Positions 5,907 to 8,032 of a DNA stretch of 8,032 bases are shown here, in pieces (the first letter of the stretch is position 1; each line of letters starts with the position of its first letter). The DNA comes from an uncultured Pseudomonadota bacterium. Lineage in GTDB: Bacteria > Pseudomonadota > Gammaproteobacteria > Methylococcales > Methylomonadaceae. The DNA is taken from NCBI GenBank assembly GCA_903953455.1, contig CAJBJW010000299.1, positions 1 to 8,032 on the forward strand, given 5' to 3'. Made by a program: the position numbers and the translations under genes. A model generated the notes under the pieces. The model worked only from the letters and a program-made list of their open reading frames with translations. It was not told where the DNA came from and did not search any database.

Positions 5907-6302
5907 ATGAGTATGACAGATCCAGTAGCGGATATGCTGACACGCATTAGAAATGGTCAGTCTGCTGGTAAAAAATTTATTAAACAACCTTCATCTAAAC
6001 TTAAAGTATCTATTGCAAAAGTACTTAAGGAAGAAGGTTACATTACAGACTTTAGCACCGAAACCAACGGTAGTCACACAGAGATGACTGTTGATTTGAA
6101 ATATTACAAGGGTGCGCCTGTTATTGAAAATATTAAACGAATCAGCAGACCAGGTTTGCGGATTTATAAATCAAAAGATGAATTACCTAAAGTTCTTGGT
6201 GGACTGGGTATCGCTATCGTATCTACCTCAAATGGGGTTATGACGGATAGGGCTGCTCGCGCTATTGGACATGGTGGTGAAGTCATTTGCACTGTTTGCT
6301 AA
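5907..6302 (+). CDS. rpsH: 30S ribosomal protein S8 (uS8), likely spc operon regulator
   Basis: The product has 131 residues (E. coli 130). It shows MSMTDPVADMLTRIRNGQ at the N-terminus, PSSKLKVSIAKVLKEEGYI (about 28-46), SRPGLRIYK..DELPKVLGGLGIAIVSTS.GVMTDRAAR, and GGEVIC near the end. S8 is a primary binder of helix 21 in the central domain of 16S rRNA. In E. coli it is also the repressor of the spc operon through the rplX–rplE junction, and a candidate site is marked there. GGAG at 5894-5897 is the Shine-Dalgarno with a 9-nt spacer. The product ends in TVC, where YV plus one residue is common; this is minor. Confidence 0.98.
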   Translation: MSMTDPVADMLTRIRNGQSAGKKFIKQPSSKLKVSIAKVLKEEGYITDFSTETNGSHTEMTVDLKYYKGAPVIENIKRISRPGLRIYKSKDELPKVLGGLGIAIVSTSNGVMTDRAARAIGHGGEVICTVC

Positions 6303-6303
6303 C

Positions 6304-6308
6304 AAAGG
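6304..6308 (+). promoter_or_regulatory. Ribosome binding site that decides the rplF start
   Basis: AAAGG at 6304-6308, just after the rpsH stop, lies 7 nt before the ATG at 6316. This supports 6316 over the earlier in-frame ATG at 6265 inside rpsH. Confidence 0.8.
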
Positions 6309-6315
6309 CGTAGTT

Positions 6316-6849
6316 ATGTCAAGAATTGCTAAAGCCCCTGTTACTATTCCAAGTGGTGTTGATATTAAAGTAGATGGAAACAACGTAACCGTAAAGGGTG
6401 TAAAAGGTCAGTTGTCATTTAATCTTAATTCTTTAATCACGCTTAATATCGCGGAAAATATAATTTCTGTGCAATGGGATAGTAGCGATAAAAATGCAAC
6501 AGCTCAGGCTGGTACAGCGAGAGCTATTGTAAATAATATGGTAACCGGCGTATCAGCTGGTTTTGAAAAGAAATTGACACTTGTTGGTGTTGGTTATAGA
6601 GCGCAAGCGAAAGACAATGTTTTGAATTTGGCGCTTGGTTTTTCACATCCAATTGATTTTCAGATTCCTTCAGGTGTTACAGTTGAAACACCAAGCCAAA
6701 CTGAAATTATTCTTAAAGGTAGTGACAAGCAGTTAGTTGGTGAAATTGCTGCTAAGATTCGTGCTTATCGTCCACCAGAACCTTATAAAGGTAAAGGAGT
6801 TCGTTACGCAGATGAGCATGTTGCTAGAAAAGAAGCTAAGAAAAAATAA
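6316..6849 (+). CDS. rplF: 50S ribosomal protein L6 (uL6)
   Basis: From the ATG at 6316 the product has 177 residues, exactly the E. coli length, and begins MSRIAKAPV.IP.GVD as the family does. An in-frame ATG at 6265 would add 17 residues overlapping the rpsH end with no family similarity, so it is rejected. The two homologous L6 domains are seen: the first contains AQAGTARAIVNNM (63-75), the second GVGYRA (91-96), GFSHP, and TEI.LKG.DKQ.VG..AA.IRAYR. The C-terminal EPYKGKGVRYADE is fully typical. L6 binds near the sarcin–ricin loop and is needed for late large-subunit assembly. It ends 10 bp before rplR. Confidence 0.98.
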   Translation: MSRIAKAPVTIPSGVDIKVDGNNVTVKGVKGQLSFNLNSLITLNIAENIISVQWDSSDKNATAQAGTARAIVNNMVTGVSAGFEKKLTLVGVGYRAQAKDNVLNLALGFSHPIDFQIPSGVTVETPSQTEIILKGSDKQLVGEIAAKIRAYRPPEPYKGKGVRYADEHVARKEAKKK

Positions 6850-6859
6850 GGTGGCGTGA

Positions 6860-7213
6860 ATGGATAAGAAACAGGCTCGAATGAAACGCGCATTAAAATT
6901 GCGTAGTCAAATTAAAAAATTAGGTGCTACAAGATTGTCAATTCATAAGACGTCACAGCACATTTATGCACAGATTATCAGTGGAGATGGCACTACTACT
7001 TTAGCTAGCGCATCGACTAATCAAGTTGAATTGAGAGCAATTGTTAATGGGGCAAATAATATTGCTGCGGCAACAGTTGTGGGTCGTACAATTGCTGAAA
7101 AAGCGCTTGCAGTTGGTGTTAAAGAGGTTGCGTTTGATCGTTCAGGATTTAAATATCATGGATGTGTTAAGGCTCTAGCTGATGCAGCTCGTGAAGCTGG
7201 TTTGAAATTTTAG
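6860..7213 (+). CDS. rplR: 50S ribosomal protein L18 (uL18)
   Basis: The product has 117 residues, the E. coli length. It has the basic N-terminal tail (MDKKQARMKRALKLR), LGATRLSIHKT.QHIYAQII, the AAATVVGRTIAEKA helix, and the C-terminal FDRSGFKYHG.VKALADAAREAGLKF. L18 binds 5S rRNA and, with L5, delivers it to the central protuberance. Cys102 (codon 7163-7165, TGT) stands where E. coli and every L18 I can recall has Arg in YHGR; CGT would be one base away. Apart from this the protein looks intact and functional. The Shine-Dalgarno AAGGTGG (6848-6854) begins inside the rplF stop codon. Confidence 0.98.
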   Translation: MDKKQARMKRALKLRSQIKKLGATRLSIHKTSQHIYAQIISGDGTTTLASASTNQVELRAIVNGANNIAAATVVGRTIAEKALAVGVKEVAFDRSGFKYHGCVKALADAAREAGLKF

Positions 7214-7222
7214 GAGATTACA

Positions 7223-7729
7223 ATGGCTACAGCACCTGCTCAAGGTTCAACTGACGGCTTACAAGAGAAACTAGTGAACGTTAGACGCGTTGCTAAAGTT
7301 GTTAAAGGTGGTCGTGTATTTGGTTTTACTGCATTAACAGTTGTTGGTGATGGTGAAGGTCGTGTTGGTTATGGCGTGAGCAAAGCTCGTGAAGTTCCAA
7401 TTGCTATTCAGAAGTCATTAGAGCAAGCACGTAAGAATATGCGTAAAGTTGAATTGAAAGGTGATACCTTGCAATATGCAGTAACTAATACAACTGGCGC
7501 AGCGAAGATTTTTATGCAACCCGCATCTGAAGGTACTGGTATTATTGCTGGTGGCGCTATGCGCGCAGTTTTTGAAGTTGTTGGTGTGCACAATGTATTG
7601 GCAAAATGTATTGGGACAAATAACCCGATCAATGTCGTTCGTGCTACGATTAACGGCCTAACTGGAATGCATAATGCTCACCAAATTGCCGCAAAACGTG
7701 GCTTATCTGTTGAACAAATCAGTAGGTAA
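7223..7729 (+). CDS. rpsE: 30S ribosomal protein S5 (uS5)
   Basis: The product has 168 residues (E. coli 167). The N-terminal double-stranded-RNA-binding-like domain shows LQEKLV.VRRVAKVVKGGR (13-31, containing the loop where spectinomycin resistance arises in other bacteria), FTALTVVGDGEGRVG, and KAREVPIAIQKS. The C-terminal domain has FMQPASEGTGIIAGGAMRAV and NPINVVRAT, all strongly conserved. S5 lies at the mRNA entry and affects decoding accuracy with S4. Ser53 (codon AGC, 7379-7381) replaces the Gly of GYGKAREVP in E. coli. Shine-Dalgarno AGGAG (7212-7216) has a 6-nt spacer. It ends 4 bp before rpmD. Confidence 0.99.
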   Translation: MATAPAQGSTDGLQEKLVNVRRVAKVVKGGRVFGFTALTVVGDGEGRVGYGVSKAREVPIAIQKSLEQARKNMRKVELKGDTLQYAVTNTTGAAKIFMQPASEGTGIIAGGAMRAVFEVVGVHNVLAKCIGTNNPINVVRATINGLTGMHNAHQIAAKRGLSVEQISR

Positions 7730-7733
7730 CTAG

Positions 7734-7916
7734 ATGAGTAATATGTTAAATGTCACAATGACAAAAAGTCGTTTTGGTCGGTTGCCAAATCATCGCGCAT
7801 GTTTAAAAGGTTTGGGATTACGTAAAATTAATCAAACTGTCTGCGTTTTGAATACACCCGAAATCAGAGGGATGATCAACAAAGTAGCATATATGCTAAA
7901 AGTTGAGGAGGTTTAA
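7734..7916 (+). CDS. rpmD: 50S ribosomal protein L30 (uL30)
   Basis: The product has 60 residues (E. coli 59). The pattern VT.TKSRFGRLPNHRACLKGLGLRKI.QTV...NTPEIRGMINKVAYMLKVEE is the complete L30 fold. L30 binds 23S rRNA domain II near the L18–5S region and is not essential in some bacteria. The ATG at 7734 was chosen because AGTAGGT (7721-7727) at the end of rpsE gives a good Shine-Dalgarno spacing; the later ATG at 7743 is closer to the E. coli N-terminal length but would be too far from it. The stop overlaps the rplO start by one base (TAATG). Confidence 0.96.
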   Translation: MSNMLNVTMTKSRFGRLPNHRACLKGLGLRKINQTVCVLNTPEIRGMINKVAYMLKVEEV

Positions 7917-8032
7917 TGTTTTTAAATACAATTAAAGCTGCTGATGGTGCTCGTAAAAAGTCTAGACGTGTAGGTCGTGGTATTGGCTGTACTATGGGTA
8001 AGACATGTGGGCGTGGTCACAAAGGTCAAAAA
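7916..8032 (+). CDS. rplO: 50S ribosomal protein L15 (uL15), 5' part only
   Basis: Only the first 39 codons are in the window; the frame stays open to the end. The visible residues begin MFLNTIKAADGARKK and continue RVGRGIG, GKTCGRGHKGQK, the glycine- and arginine-rich N-terminal extension of L15, which threads through 23S rRNA during late assembly. The ATG overlaps the rpmD stop (TAATG), and a very strong Shine-Dalgarno GAGGAGG lies at 7905-7911 inside the last codons of rpmD, with a 4-nt spacer. In most gammaproteobacteria secY follows; that would lie beyond this window. Confidence 0.96.
   Translation, partial: MFLNTIKAADGARKKSRRVGRGIGCTMGKTCGRGHKGQK

Noticed and set aside
6265..6315. Upstream in-frame ATG that would lengthen rplF by 17 residues into rpsH
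   Set aside because: The extension has no L6 similarity, the ATG at 6316 gives the exact E. coli length, and AAAGG at 6304-6308 is well placed for 6316.

Overview
This window is a contiguous piece of the bacterial S10–spc ribosomal protein cluster. All genes lie on the + strand. It runs from the 3' part of rplC (uL3) to the 5' part of rplO (uL15), with eighteen complete genes between: rplC'-rplD-rplW-rplB-rpsS-rplV-rpsC-rplP-rpmC-rpsQ (S10 part), then rplN-rplX-rplE-rpsN-rpsH-rplF-rplR-rpsE-rpmD-rplO' (spc part). Each gene was named by comparing its translation with remembered ribosomal protein sequences, mainly those of E. coli.

The gene order and protein sequences are those of a gammaproteobacterium: S14 is the long zinc-free form, L3 has the PrmB-type Gln context, L16 keeps the hydroxylatable Arg, and most proteins match E. 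coli lengths within a few residues. The DNA is visibly AT-rich (roughly 40% GC by eye), with A/T-ending codons and many short poly-A runs. This would fit a host-associated or streamlined gammaproteobacterium, but that is inference and I cannot name the genus.

The layout is very compact. The largest gap between genes is 37 bp (rpsQ–rplN). Three junctions overlap: rplD/rplW by 4 nt, and rplP/rpmC and rpmD/rplO by 1 nt. Most genes have a recognisable Shine-Dalgarno sequence; rpmC and rpsQ rely on weak ones and are probably translationally coupled to the gene before. No terminator and no convincing promoter was seen, so the stretch probably sits within one long transcript or two that read through.

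No mobile element, CRISPR array, RNA gene or unknown gene is visible, and I found no undescribed system. Points for a second look are small: an irregular hairpin around the rplE start, at the place where S8 represses the spc operon in E. coli; substitutions at normally conserved positions (L18 Arg102Cys, S5 Gly-to-Ser, L5 Gly-to-Ser, L3 Pro-to-Leu), three of which are one G:C-to-A:T step from the consensus codon; and the lack of room for a normal spc promoter.
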